From Bradyrhizobium liaoningense (GTDB lineage: Bacteria > Pseudomonadota > Alphaproteobacteria > Rhizobiales > Xanthobacteraceae): 64,000 nucleotides of DNA. The stretch covers positions 558,001-622,000 of the forward strand of contig NZ_JAFCJT010000001.1 of the NCBI RefSeq assembly GCF_018130785.1, given 5' to 3'. This document shows, piece by piece, positions 25,412 to 34,298 of this stretch. Under the pieces are notes generated by a model. The model was not told the DNA's origin, searched no databases, and saw only the letters and a list, made by a program, of their open reading frames with translations. Made by a program: the position numbers and the translations under genes. Each line of letters starts with the position of its first letter. Within the stretch, counting starts at the first letter, position 1.

Positions 25412-25902
25412 TTCCACCAGATTGTAATGGAAGTCCGGTCCAAATCCACCCTGAGTTGAATTGCGGCGGCGGGATCAGAGCCCGGCCGACCGCGATCAGG
25501 TCGAATTCGTCGTCCTCCATCCGGCCGTGGCACCCGTCGGAAAATTCAAGCTGGATCCAGCCGTCGGGGGCCGTTCAGATTCAACATTTCCACCCCAGCT
25601 ACCCATGGGGATTTGAACCGGACCAGACCTGTGCTGGGTCAAGCTCGATGCATGGGCCGTTCGGAGGGCCGCGCCCGTCACGCACCGTCCCACAACTTCG
25701 GCAAGCCGTCCGCCTATTGCACCGCGATGCCAATTGCGCCGCAACATTCAAAATGAGACTGCTCGTCAAGCCACACGATGCGCCCACACGTGCACTGCAT
25801 CCGACTTCGGTTAGCCTTCATTCAACAGCCGGGAGCCTTTCGAAAGCCACGGGGGCCGCGCCAATTCAGCAGGAAAACCTCGGCTACACAGGGAGGAGTG
25901 CA
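25412..25902. other. 491-bp intergenic region upstream of the large catabolic operon
   Basis: No supported gene. It lies between a divergent kinase gene and the binding-protein gene and should contain the promoter of the operon that follows. A GGTTCAAATCCCC-like string on the minus strand near 25608-25620 resembles a tRNA T-arm, but no acceptor or anticodon stem pairs around it. Confidence 0.5.
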
Positions 25903-27153
25903 ATGTTGAAATGCAGTGTGGGACTGATCGCGCTGAGCAGCCTTTTTCTTTCAGGCGCGGCAATCGCCCAGGAAAAGATCAGGGTCGGCGTCACGGCAAC
26001 GTTGGAGGGCACCTACACGGTGCTCGGCGAGGACGGCATGCGCGGCCACCAGACGGCGCTCAATGTGCTTGGCAAGAAGGTCGGGGACAAGGAGCTTGAA
26101 TTCATCGTTGCTTCGACCGACGCGACGCCGGACTCCGCGGTGCGCGCCGTACGCAAGCTGATCGAGCAGGACAAGGTGCAGATCCTGTTGTCGCCGCTCT
26201 CCGGCGACGAGGGCATTGCGGTCAAGAACTTCGCCAAGACCCATCCCGAGCTGACCTTCATCAACGCGGCATCCGGCGCGCAGGAAACGACCTATGTCGA
26301 CCCCGCCCCGAACTTCTTCCGCTACAACATGGATGGCGCGCAGTGGCAGGTCGGCCTCGGCAAATACGCCTATGAGGAAAAGAAGTATCGCAAGATCGCG
26401 ACTGTCGGCGAAGACTATTCCTTCATCTACACGCAGGTTTTCGGCCTCGTGCTCGAATTCTGCGGCGCCGGCGGGCAGGTCACCAACCGGCAATGGGTGC
26501 CACTCGGCACCAAGGATTTTGCTTCCGTCATCGCGGCCTTGCCCGATGATGTCGACGCCATCTATCTCGGGCTCGGCGGGGCCGATGCCGTCAACTTCCT
26601 GAACCAGTACCAGCAGGCCGGCGGCAAGGCGCATCTGATGGGTGGTTCCATCATGATCGACCAGACCATCCTGTCCTCGAAAGGCAACGCAAAAAATGCG
26701 CTGGTCGGCACCATCGCGGCGAGCGGTCAAGCCGACACCTGGGAGGATCCGGGCTGGCAGAAGTTCGTGAAGGCCTATCAGGATGCCTTCCCGCCCAACA
26801 AGCGCTTCCCAAGCCCTTCCTTGCTTGCGACCAATTATTACGGCTCGACCATGGCGCTGATCCTCGCGCTGCGCGAGGTCAACGGCGATCTTTCCAATAA
26901 CCAGGCCAAATACAGGGCGGCGCTTGCGAAGATCGAGCTTGATGCACCGAACGGCAAGATCAAGCTCGACTCCAATCGTCAGGCGATCGGCACCAACTTC
27001 GTCACGGAAGTCGTCGACGATGGCAAGGGCGCGTTGTTTTCGAAGGTCGTCAAGGTGATCCCAAACGTCAACCAGACGCTGGGCTACGACCCCGCGGTGT
27101 TCGCCAAGATCGGTTTGCCAAGCCGTACAGTACCGGAATGTAAGAAGTACTGA
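25903..27153 (+). CDS. Branched-chain amino-acid-type ABC transporter substrate-binding protein
   Basis: 416 residues with signal peptide 1-22 (ending AAIAQ). It belongs to the periplasmic-binding type I (LivJ/HAAT) family: 'KIRVGVTATLEGTYTVLGEDGMRG' at the N-terminus, 'LLSPLSGDEGIAVKNFAKTHPELTFINAASGAQETTY' lining the ligand cleft, and an 'LMGGSIMIDQTILSSKGNAKNALVGTIAASG' hinge segment. HAAT proteins of Bradyrhizobium bind amino acids, aromatics and other small acids. The linked catabolic genes argue for a non-amino-acid ligand. ATG 25903 has GGGAGGAG upstream. It heads the operon and is separated from the permeases by a regulator gene and a strong hairpin. Confidence 0.88.
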   Translation: MLKCSVGLIALSSLFLSGAAIAQEKIRVGVTATLEGTYTVLGEDGMRGHQTALNVLGKKVGDKELEFIVASTDATPDSAVRAVRKLIEQDKVQILLSPLSGDEGIAVKNFAKTHPELTFINAASGAQETTYVDPAPNFFRYNMDGAQWQVGLGKYAYEEKKYRKIATVGEDYSFIYTQVFGLVLEFCGAGGQVTNRQWVPLGTKDFASVIAALPDDVDAIYLGLGGADAVNFLNQYQQAGGKAHLMGGSIMIDQTILSSKGNAKNALVGTIAASGQADTWEDPGWQKFVKAYQDAFPPNKRFPSPSLLATNYYGSTMALILALREVNGDLSNNQAKYRAALAKIELDAPNGKIKLDSNRQAIGTNFVTEVVDDGKGALFSKVVKVIPNVNQTLGYDPAVFAKIGLPSRTVPECKKY

Positions 27154-27180
27154 CGTAGTCTCGTTCGCGAGCGATGACTG

Positions 27181-27237
27181 ACCGGGGAGAGATTTGCAAG
27201 GTGCGGACATTGTGCGCCCTTGCATTCTCTCCCCGGT
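27181..27237 (+). terminator. Long imperfect hairpin after the binding-protein gene
   Basis: ACCGGGGAGAGA (27181-27192) pairs exactly with TCTCTCCCCGGT (27226-27237). A TTT/TA internal bulge then separates it from an inner GCAAGG/CCTTGC stem. It starts 27 bases after the binding-protein stop and ends 46 bases before the AraC-type start. There is no T-tract, so it probably limits read-through or protects the 3' end, giving more binding protein than transporter and enzymes. Confidence 0.65.
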
Positions 27238-27283
27238 TGTTGAACGCTACCAAAAAAAGACAAGAACTTTTGGGAGGGAAGGC

Positions 27284-28111
27284 ATGAGCCGGGCGCTCGC
27301 CGTCTTCCACGGCCGCTTTGGCCGGGCGACGGTCTATCAATTGAACCGCCCTTTCAACATCCACGCACATCGCGAAGGTCATCTGATCTTCCATGTCGGG
27401 GGACGTCCCGCGTGCATTGATGTCAACGATGGCCGCTACGAGCTCACTGAAGGCTCCGTCGTCGCGATCAATCCATGGGAGCCGCATAATTTCCTGCCGT
27501 CCGATCTCGAAGGCGGCGCCGTTTTCTTCGTGCTTTATGTCAATGCGGAGTGGTTCGCGCCCGATGCACCCGGCGCCGACCGCTTGCGCTTCGGCCGTAC
27601 CCAGTTCACGCGGTCGGCTGCGCTGGACAAGCATATCCGGCACGCAGCCGCTCTCGTGTGCGGCGCACCCTCGCTCAATAGCCTCGATGGCGAGCTGAGA
27701 CGGCTGATCGACGTCTGCTACGACGAAAGCTGGCAACAGGCGGAGACCTCGCGCGACCCGCGTGCAAACGGCTCGGTCACCGATTTTCGCGTACGCAAGT
27801 GCATCAAGATGATGTCGGAGAGCCCCGGCGCTGAGATCGAGCTCGACACCATCGCGCGCGAATCCGGCTTGTCCCGCCCGCATTTCTACCGGCTGTTCCG
27901 CACGCAGACGGGCGTGACGCCGCACCTCTATCTCAACACGCTGATGATGGAGCAGGCGCTGGAAGCGCTGGTGGCGAGTGAAGCACCGATCGCCGATATC
28001 GGCTTCGATCTCGGCTTCTCATCGCAGAGCGGTTTCACCCGGTTCTTCGCCGCCAATGTCGGGATGGCGCCGACCGATTATCGTCGCGCGGCCAAGGTTT
28101 TGCGCACCTGA
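27284..28111 (+). CDS. AraC-family transcriptional regulator with N-terminal cupin
   Basis: 275 residues. Residues 10-100 look like an AraC-type ligand-binding cupin ('NIHAHREGHLIFHVGGRPACIDVNDGRYEL' in outline, then 'INPWEPHNF'). The C-terminus has two HTH motifs, 'LDTIARESGLSRPHFYRLFR' and 'IADIGFDLGFSSQSGFTRFF', matching the AraC signature. ATG 27284 has GGGAGGG 6 bases upstream. It is embedded between the importer's binding protein and permease genes, so it most likely activates this operon in response to the imported compound or a product, which is an inference from position. Confidence 0.88.
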   Translation: MSRALAVFHGRFGRATVYQLNRPFNIHAHREGHLIFHVGGRPACIDVNDGRYELTEGSVVAINPWEPHNFLPSDLEGGAVFFVLYVNAEWFAPDAPGADRLRFGRTQFTRSAALDKHIRHAAALVCGAPSLNSLDGELRRLIDVCYDESWQQAETSRDPRANGSVTDFRVRKCIKMMSESPGAEIELDTIARESGLSRPHFYRLFRTQTGVTPHLYLNTLMMEQALEALVASEAPIADIGFDLGFSSQSGFTRFFAANVGMAPTDYRRAAKVLRT

Positions 28112-28252
28112 CGGGCGCGCGAAAAGATACTCACGATCAAACGCCCCCCTTACACCCCGATTAGGATGTGCGGGACGCGGTCCCGATAAGAGGATCGCGG
28201 TCGATAGGGAGCGCACGTTCATGGCAGGGCTTGCGGCCGGTAACGGTCAGCG

Positions 28253-28290
28253 TGCCCCCTCGCCCCGCTTGCGGGAAGAGGGCTGGGGTA
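28253..28290. repeat. Intergenic palindromic element (REP-like)
   Basis: GCCCCCTCGCCCCGCTTGCGGG followed by AAGAGGG holds an inner CCCGC-TT-GCGGG stem flanked by CCCTC/GAGGG arms. This form is commonly scattered between genes in Bradyrhizobium and related genomes. It lies 23 bases before the permease start. Only one copy was seen in this window. Confidence 0.5.
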
Positions 28291-28312
28291 AAGTGGAGAC
28301 GGAGCGGCGATC

Positions 28313-29323
28313 ATGACCCGCTTTGTCGAACGCCATCCAGCCTGGGCACTGATCATCATCATCGCGATCGCGGTGGCACTGTGGCTGATCTTCGCTGTGT
28401 GGCCGCCTGGCCTTGAAGACGCGATCGGGCGCAAGCGCGTCTTCCTCAACGCCGTGTTCAACGGCATCACGCTCGGCGGTCTCTACTTCCTGGTCGCCAG
28501 CGGTTTCACCCTGATTTTCGGCCTGATGCGCAACGTCAATCTCGCGCACGGCTCGCTCTATTTGTTCGGAGGCTATGTCGGCTACGCCATCAGCGCCTCG
28601 ACCGGCTCGTGGCTCCTCAGCTTCATCATCGCCTTCATTCTGACGGCGTTGGTCGGCGTCCTGCTTCAGCTCATCGTCTTCCGCCGCATGGAGGGCCAGG
28701 ACTTGCGGCAGACCATGGTGACGATCGGGCTCTCGATCGTTTTCGCCGACCTCATGCTGTGGGCTTGCGGCGGCGACTTCTACCAGATCCAGACGCCGAA
28801 CTGGCTGATCGGCCCCGTGGAGCTGCCTCTGATCACTGCGGTCAAGTCCTCGGGCGAGCCGGTTTATCTGCGCTATCCGCTGGTCCGGCTGGTGATCTTC
28901 GTCGCCTCCGTCGTGATCGGCGTGGCGATGTGGCTGGCGCTCAACCGCACGCGCATCGGCATGATCATCCGCGCCGGCGTCGACGATCGCGACATCCTGG
29001 CTGCGACCGGGGTGCGGATCCAGCTCGTCTTCGTGGGGGTCTTTGCGCTGGGCGCCGGGCTTGCCGGCATCGCCGGCGTCGTCGGCGGTACCTTCCAGTC
29101 ACTGTCCCCCGGCGAAGACATCCGCTTCCTGCTCGCCTCGCTCGTGGTTGTCATCGTCGGCGGCATGGGCTCGATTCCGGGGGCTGCCCTGGGCGCACTG
29201 ATTATCGGCCTCGCAGAACAGCTCGGCTCGGTCTACATCCCCACCTATGCCATCGTCGTGACCTTCCTGATCATGGTGCTGGTCCTGGCAATCCGGCCGC
29301 AAGGCCTGGTGGCGAGGCGCTGA
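28313..29323 (+). CDS. livH: Branched-chain-type ABC transporter permease, LivH family
   Basis: 336 residues with about eight to nine membrane helices. The LivH hallmark appears as 'NAVFNGITLGGLYFLVASGFTLIFGLMRNVNLAHGSLYLFGGYVG', where the GLxRxxNxAHG loop is diagnostic, plus the coupling-loop region 'RTRIGMIIRAGVDDRDILAATGV' that contacts the ATPases. An N-terminal extension of about 40 residues carries one extra helix. The next gene begins one base after the stop. It would form the membrane channel with the LivM-type partner. Confidence 0.9.
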   Translation: MTRFVERHPAWALIIIIAIAVALWLIFAVWPPGLEDAIGRKRVFLNAVFNGITLGGLYFLVASGFTLIFGLMRNVNLAHGSLYLFGGYVGYAISASTGSWLLSFIIAFILTALVGVLLQLIVFRRMEGQDLRQTMVTIGLSIVFADLMLWACGGDFYQIQTPNWLIGPVELPLITAVKSSGEPVYLRYPLVRLVIFVASVVIGVAMWLALNRTRIGMIIRAGVDDRDILAATGVRIQLVFVGVFALGAGLAGIAGVVGGTFQSLSPGEDIRFLLASLVVVIVGGMGSIPGAALGALIIGLAEQLGSVYIPTYAIVVTFLIMVLVLAIRPQGLVARR

Positions 29324-29324
29324 G

Positions 29325-30455
29325 ATGTCGCTCGCCCACGATGCTCGCGTTGCCGTTCACCCCGCCGGGGTGGCGCAGCGATCCGCGCGGGGTTGGCCGG
29401 AGATCAACAATCCTGCAGCCTGGATCGTCGCGGCCATTCTCCTGATCATGCCGCTGATCGCCAACGGCTTCTTCCTGATCGAGATCTTTGCGACCACGCT
29501 GATCCTCGGCACGATGGCGCTGAGCCTGATGTTCCTCGCCGGCTATGGCGGCATGGTCAGTCTGATGCAGCTCACCATCGCGGGTTTCTCCGCCTACATG
29601 GTCGCGGTGTTCGGCGTCAGCGGCAACGCCAATATCAGCCTGGGCTGGCCGTGGTGGCTTGCAGTCCCGATGGCGCTCGCGCTCGCGACCATCTTCGGCA
29701 CGCTCGGCGGCGCGCTAGCGGTGCGCACCGAGGGCATCTACACCATCATGATCACGCTCGCGATCGGCGCGGCATTCTATTACTTCACCAACCAAAACTG
29801 GGCGATCTTCAACGGCCATACCGGCATCAACACTGTTGCAACGCCGCATTTCTGGGGCGTCAACTGGCGCGCCGACATTCCCTTCTACTATATCGTGCTC
29901 GCGGTCGCTGCGCTGTGCTACTTCGCCGTCGAATACGTCTCTCGCGCACCGTTCGGCTTGGCACTGCAGGGTGTCCGCGACAATCCCCGCCGCATGGCGG
30001 CGCTCGGCTTCAACGTCAATGCGCATCGCGTTGCCGCCTACGCCTTCGCGTCCTTTGTCGCGGCGCTGGCCGGCGTGCTTCAGGTCTGGAATTACCGGCA
30101 GATCTCGCCAGGCTCGGTCAGCGTCGGTGCCTGCATTGACATCCTCATCATCGCTGTCGTCGGCGGCATCACGCGGCCGATCGGCCCCTTTATCGGCGCG
30201 CTGATTTTCGTGCTGCTCCGCACCTTCGCAATCGACTTCCTGGTCAAGCTCGGGCTCGACGGCAACCGCTTCCGGCTGCTGATCGGCCTCGGCTTCCTCG
30301 CGATCGTGTTCTGGTCCTCGGACGGCGTCATCGGGCTTTGGCAGAGCTGGTGGAGACGCCAACGATCCGGCGCGGCCCGTTCAAGCGGACGTCACGGCCG
30401 AGGATCTGGCCAAGGATCTGGCCAAGCATCTGGCCAAGGATCCGGTCATGGATAG
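29325..30455 (+). CDS. livM: Branched-chain-type ABC transporter permease, LivM family
   Basis: 376 residues with around nine membrane helices. LivM features include 'LATIFGTLGGALAVRTEGIYTIMITLAIGAAFYYF' and the coupling loop 'RAPFGLALQGVRDNPRRMAALGFNVNAHR'. The last 20 residues are a Gly/Ser/Gln-rich tail (RGSGQGSGQASGQGSGHG) made by a 12-bp repeat that is absent from ordinary LivM. The stop lies eight bases inside the next gene. The tail is read in a second frame immediately upstream of the LivG start. Confidence 0.9.
   Translation: MSLAHDARVAVHPAGVAQRSARGWPEINNPAAWIVAAILLIMPLIANGFFLIEIFATTLILGTMALSLMFLAGYGGMVSLMQLTIAGFSAYMVAVFGVSGNANISLGWPWWLAVPMALALATIFGTLGGALAVRTEGIYTIMITLAIGAAFYYFTNQNWAIFNGHTGINTVATPHFWGVNWRADIPFYYIVLAVAALCYFAVEYVSRAPFGLALQGVRDNPRRMAALGFNVNAHRVAAYAFASFVAALAGVLQVWNYRQISPGSVSVGACIDILIIAVVGGITRPIGPFIGALIFVLLRTFAIDFLVKLGLDGNRFRLLIGLGFLAIVFWSSDGVIGLWQSWWRRQRSGAARSSGRHGRGSGQGSGQASGQGSGHG
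30403..30450. repeat. 12-bp tandem repeat at the livM-livG overlap
   Basis: Four units start at 30403, 30415, 30427 and 30439 (GATCTGGCCAAG, same, CATCTGGCCAAG, GATCCGGTCATG). In the livM frame they encode repeated Gly-Ser-Gly-Gln; in the livG frame they read Asp-Leu-Ala-Lys, and the last unit supplies the livG ATG. The 12-bp period is in phase for both frames. Confidence 0.75.
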
Positions 30456-31230
30456 CGTCGCGCAACGCCTCTCTGCCGTCGGCGCCGGCGCGGCGCTGGA
30501 GCTCCGTGGGGTGACCCGGCTGTTTGGCGCGCTCGCGGCGCTCACCGACGTCACCATTACCGTTCGCCCCGGCGAACGGCGCGCCGTGCTCGGCTCCAAC
30601 GGCGCCGGAAAGACCACCCTGTTCAACTGCATCACCGGTGATTTCCCACCCTCCTCCGGCACCATCCGCTTCTTCGGCGAGGACGTCACGCACTTCCCGC
30701 CCTATGAGCGGATCCGCCGTGGCCTGCGCCGGACTTACCAGATCTCCGCGCTGTTCCCCGGCCTCACGGTGCAGGACAATGTCTATCTCGCTTGCCGCGG
30801 CGTCTCGCGGGGGCGCTTCTCGTTTCTCCGCCCCGGTCAGAACGATGCGCTGATGCACGCAGCCGACAATCTCGTGCAGGCCGTCCATCTCACGAGCGTG
30901 AAGGATCAGCACGTTGCCGAGCTCGCGCATGGCCAGCAACGCCAGCTCGAGATCGCGCTGGCGCTTGCCGGCGCGCCTCGCTTCGTGCTGTTCGACGAGC
31001 CAGCGGCGGGCCTGTCGCCGACCGAGCGCACCGAGCTGATCGAGATATTGACTTCGCTGCCGGCGCATATCGGCTACATCATCATCGAGCACGACATGGA
31101 TGTCGCCTTGCGCGTCGTCGAAAGCGTCACGATGATGCACAACGGCCGCATCTTCAAGGAAGGCCTGCCGCAGGAAATCCAATCCGATCCTGAGGTGCAG
31201 GAACTTTACCTCGGAGGCAGCCATGAATGA
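30448..31230 (+). CDS. livG: Branched-chain-type ABC transporter ATPase, LivG family
   Basis: 260 residues: Walker A GSNGAGKTT (49-57), the LivG-type signature 'ELAHGQQRQLEIALAL' (His in place of Ser-Gly), Walker B 'FVLFDEPAAGLSPTE', and the switch His in 'IIIEHDMDVALRVVESVTMMHNGRI'. It powers the importer together with the ATPase encoded next. The ATG falls inside the livM 3' repeat. The frame continues open upstream, so a slightly longer N-terminus cannot be ruled out. It overlaps the next gene by eight bases. Confidence 0.9.
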   Translation: MDSVAQRLSAVGAGAALELRGVTRLFGALAALTDVTITVRPGERRAVLGSNGAGKTTLFNCITGDFPPSSGTIRFFGEDVTHFPPYERIRRGLRRTYQISALFPGLTVQDNVYLACRGVSRGRFSFLRPGQNDALMHAADNLVQAVHLTSVKDQHVAELAHGQQRQLEIALALAGAPRFVLFDEPAAGLSPTERTELIEILTSLPAHIGYIIIEHDMDVALRVVESVTMMHNGRIFKEGLPQEIQSDPEVQELYLGGSHE

Positions 31231-33436
31231 GGCCCGCCGCACCGCCGCCGCGCTCGAGGTCCGCGGGCTCGATGTCTACTACGGGCATTCGCATGCGCTG
31301 CAAGGAGTCGACCTGACACTCGATAGGGGCGTGTTCTCGGTGGTCGGCCGCAACGGCATGGGCAAGACTACGCTGTGCAAGGCGGTCATGGGACTGGTGC
31401 CGGTCAGCGGCGGTTCGATCCGTGTCCACGGTGACGACGTCACCCGGCGGCCGCCCGCCCACATAGCCCGGCTTGGCGTCGGCTACGTGCCGCAGGGCCG
31501 GCGGTTGTGGCGCTCGCTCAGCGTCGACGAGCACCTGCAGCTTGCCGCCGGCTTGCGTCGCGGCGCCTGGACGGTCGAGCGCATCTACGAGACGTTTCCG
31601 CGGCTGGCCGAGCGCAAGGACCATGGCGGCGGCCAGCTCTCCGGCGGCGAGCAGCAGATGCTCGCCATCTCCCGCGCGCTGCTCACCAATCCGCAGCTCC
31701 TGATCATGGACGAGCCCACCGAGGGGCTCGCGCCGGTCATCGTCGCCCAGGTCGAGGAGATGCTGCTGCGGCTTGGCGAGGACGGCGACATGTCCGTACT
31801 CGTGATCGAGCAGAATATCGGCGTGGCGACGGCCGTCTCGCGCAACGTCGCGATCATGGTCAACGGCCGCATCAACCGCATCATCGATTCTGCGCGGCTT
31901 GCCGCCGACCGCGCATTGCAGCAGCGCCTGCTCGGTGTCGGGCTGCACGCCGAGCTCGAACCCGACATCGAGGCGCCAGCGACCGGGAACGCGGCGAGAC
32001 CCGCCCCGCAGCCGGCCCGTCCCAGCGGCCCGATCCGAATCTACATCTCCAACCCGATACCGCCCACTCGCTGGTCGCAGCCGGTGCCGATCGCCCGCAT
32101 CGAGGCCGCGGCGCGGACGCTCTCGACACAGGTGATGCGTCTCGACGAGACCTCCCGGCGCAGGCGCGAGCCGGCTGCGGCGCAAACGCAGGGACCGCCG
32201 GTCGTCCTCGTCGTCGGCACGCTCGACACCAAGGCCACGGAGCTTCGCTTCATCCGCGACATCATTGCTGGCAGCGGTCTGCGCACACGGTTAGTGGACG
32301 TCTCCACCAGCGGCAGGCATTCCACCTGCGACGTCTCCGCCCAGGAGATCGCCCTGAACCATGGGCGCGGCGGATCGGCGGTGTTCGGACCCGACCGCGG
32401 CGCCGCCGTCACCGCGATGGCCGAGGCCTTCGCCAGCTGGCTGCGACGCCAGAGCAATATTGCCGGCGTGATTTCGGCGGGCGGCTCGGGCGCTGCATCG
32501 CTGGTCGCGCCTGGGATGCGGACCCTTCCGGTCGGGGTGCCCAAACTGATCATCTCCTCCGTCGCCTCCGGCGACGTCGGGCCCTATGTCGGCCCCGCCG
32601 ACATTACCATGATGCATTCGGTCACTGACGTGCAGGGCCTCAACTCGATCTCACGTGCCGTGCTCGCCAATGGCGCCAATGCGCTGGCCGGCATGGTCAG
32701 GGCGCGTCTCGATCAGCACGCGCGGAACGACCGCAGCGACGGCGGATTGCCGTCGGTCGGCATCACCATGTTCGGCGTCACCACGCCGGCAGTGCAGAAG
32801 ATCGCGGCCGACCTGCGCGAGGATTTCGAGTGCCTCGTCTTCCACGCCACCGGCGTTGGCGGCCGCTCAATGGAGACGCTCGTCGATTCCGGACAGCTCG
32901 CCGGAGTCATCGACCTCACCACGACGGAGGTCTGCGATCTCCTGATGGGCGGCGTGTTTCCGGCGACCGACGACCGCTTCGGCGCCATCATCCGCAGCCG
33001 CCTACCCTATGTCGCTTCGGTCGGCGCGCTCGACATGGTCAATTTCGGCGCCGCCGAGACCATTCCGGAGCGCTACCGCGGCCGGAAATTCCACGTCCAC
33101 AACCCGCAGGTCACTCTGATGCGGACTACCGCCGAGGAGAACGAGCGCATGGGCCGCTGGATCGCCGATCGGCTTAACCAGATGGATGGGCCGGTGCGCT
33201 TCTTCCTGCCCGAGGGCGGGGTGTCCGCGCTCGACGCGCGAGGGCAGCCGTTCTGGGATCCGGAGGCCGATTCTGCCCTGTTCCGGGCACTGGAGCGCAC
33301 GGTTCGGCAGACCACCAATCGTCAGCTCATCCGCGTCCCCAAGAACATCAACGATCCCGAGTTCGCCTCCACCATTGTCGGCGCGTTCCGAACCTTGTTC
33401 GGCCGCTCCGGGGCGCGCCGGAGACTAGCGAGGTGA
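31223..33436 (+). CDS. LivF-type ABC ATPase fused to a Tm-1-like (UPF0261) ATP-binding domain
   Basis: 737 residues with two clear halves. Residues 10-245 are a LivF ATPase: Walker A GRNGMGKTT with Lys48, signature LSGGEQQ (139-145), Walker B LLIMDEPTEGLAP with Asp163-Glu164. A Pro/Arg-rich linker (about 250-320) follows. From residue 327 the UPF0261 signature VVLVVGTLDTKATE opens a domain homologous to the N-terminal half of plant Tm-1, including 'GVISAGGSGAASLVAPGMRTLPVG' and 'VTDVQGLNSISRAVLANGANALAGM'. LivF alone is about 235 residues, so this is a genuine fusion with no sign of frameshift. It physically ties importer energisation to a domain of unknown bacterial function. The partner Tm-1 C-terminal homologue is encoded three bases downstream. 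Confidence 0.88.
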   Translation: MNEARRTAAALEVRGLDVYYGHSHALQGVDLTLDRGVFSVVGRNGMGKTTLCKAVMGLVPVSGGSIRVHGDDVTRRPPAHIARLGVGYVPQGRRLWRSLSVDEHLQLAAGLRRGAWTVERIYETFPRLAERKDHGGGQLSGGEQQMLAISRALLTNPQLLIMDEPTEGLAPVIVAQVEEMLLRLGEDGDMSVLVIEQNIGVATAVSRNVAIMVNGRINRIIDSARLAADRALQQRLLGVGLHAELEPDIEAPATGNAARPAPQPARPSGPIRIYISNPIPPTRWSQPVPIARIEAAARTLSTQVMRLDETSRRRREPAAAQTQGPPVVLVVGTLDTKATELRFIRDIIAGSGLRTRLVDVSTSGRHSTCDVSAQEIALNHGRGGSAVFGPDRGAAVTAMAEAFASWLRRQSNIAGVISAGGSGAASLVAPGMRTLPVGVPKLIISSVASGDVGPYVGPADITMMHSVTDVQGLNSISRAVLANGANALAGMVRARLDQHARNDRSDGGLPSVGITMFGVTTPAVQKIAADLREDFECLVFHATGVGGRSMETLVDSGQLAGVIDLTTTEVCDLLMGGVFPATDDRFGAIIRSRLPYVASVGALDMVNFGAAETIPERYRGRKFHVHNPQVTLMRTTAEENERMGRWIADRLNQMDGPVRFFLPEGGVSALDARGQPFWDPEADSALFRALERTVRQTTNRQLIRVPKNINDPEFASTIVGAFRTLFGRSGARRRLAR

Positions 33437-33439
33437 CCG

Positions 33440-34273
33440 ATGGCCCGGTTTGAACGCGCAGCACTGTTGAAACGCTTCCGCGAGATGGCAAGGCGCGGCG
33501 AGCCCATCGTCGGCGGCGGCGCCGGCACTGGCTTGTCGGCCAAGTGCGAGGAAGCCGGCGGCGTCGACCTCATCGTCATCTACAATTCCGGTCGCTACCG
33601 CATGGCCGGCCGCGGCTCGCTCGCCGGGCTGATGGCTTACGGTGACGCGAACGCGATCGTGCTGGAGATGGCCGGCGAGGTCCTACCCGTCGTGACCAGC
33701 ACGCCGGTGCTGGCCGGCGTCAACGGTACCGATCCTTTCCGTGACATGGATGTTTTCCTGGATCAGTTGAAGGCACTCGGTTTCGCCGGCGTGCAGAACT
33801 TTCCGACGGTCGGCCTGATCGACGGTGTATTCCGCGCCAATCTCGAAGAGACCGGCATGTCCTATGCGCTGGAGATCGACATGATCGCAAAGGCGCGCGA
33901 CAAGGACCTGCTGACGACGCCCTACGTCTTCAGCGAGAAGGAAGCCGCTGCGATGGCGATCGCGGGCGCGGATATCATCGTCTGTCACCTGGGCCTGACC
34001 ACCGGCGGCACGATCGGCGCACAGACCGCACCGAGGCTCATGGATTGCCCGGCACGCATCGACACCTGGGCCTCCGCCGCGCTCAGCGTCAATCCGGACA
34101 TTCTGGTGCTCGCCCATGGCGGCCCGATCGCCGATCCGGACGATGCCGATTTCATCATGAAGAACACGCGCTACTGCCACGGCTTTTACGGTGCCTCCTC
34201 GATGGAGCGGCTGCCGGTCGAGCGAGCGCTGACGGATCAGGTACGCAAATTCAAGGCGATCGGCGCGCGATAA
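33440..34273 (+). CDS. Tm-1 C-terminal-type TIM-barrel protein (phosphoenolpyruvate hydrolase family)
   Basis: 277 residues. The pattern '[53 protein letters not shown]', then '[11 protein letters not shown]', '[15 protein letters not shown]' and '[10 protein letters not shown]' is that of the PEP_hydrolase/TIM-barrel 'signal transduction' family. It matches the C-terminal half of plant Tm-1. In plants and fungi both halves are fused; here the N-terminal half is fused to LivF and this half is separate. Homologues resemble isocitrate lyase/PEP mutase barrels, so a C-C or C-P bond lyase or hydrolase reaction on a small acid is plausible, though unproved. Confidence 0.85.
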   Translation: MARFERAALLKRFREMARRGEPIVGGGAGTGLSAKCEEAGGVDLIVIYNSGRYRMAGRGSLAGLMAYGDANAIVLEMAGEVLPVVTSTPVLAGVNGTDPFRDMDVFLDQLKALGFAGVQNFPTVGLIDGVFRANLEETGMSYALEIDMIAKARDKDLLTTPYVFSEKEAAAMAIAGADIIVCHLGLTTGGTIGAQTAPRLMDCPARIDTWASAALSVNPDILVLAHGGPIADPDDADFIMKNTRYCHGFYGASSMERLPVERALTDQVRKFKAIGAR

Positions 34274-34298
34274 CGCCGGAAGGTCGAGGGAGGGAAGC

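Noticed and set aside
25605..25625. tRNA-like T-arm string on the minus strand
   Set aside because: The T-loop-like GGTTCAAATCCCC has no pairing T-stem, acceptor or anticodon arm in suitable positions, so no tRNA is called.
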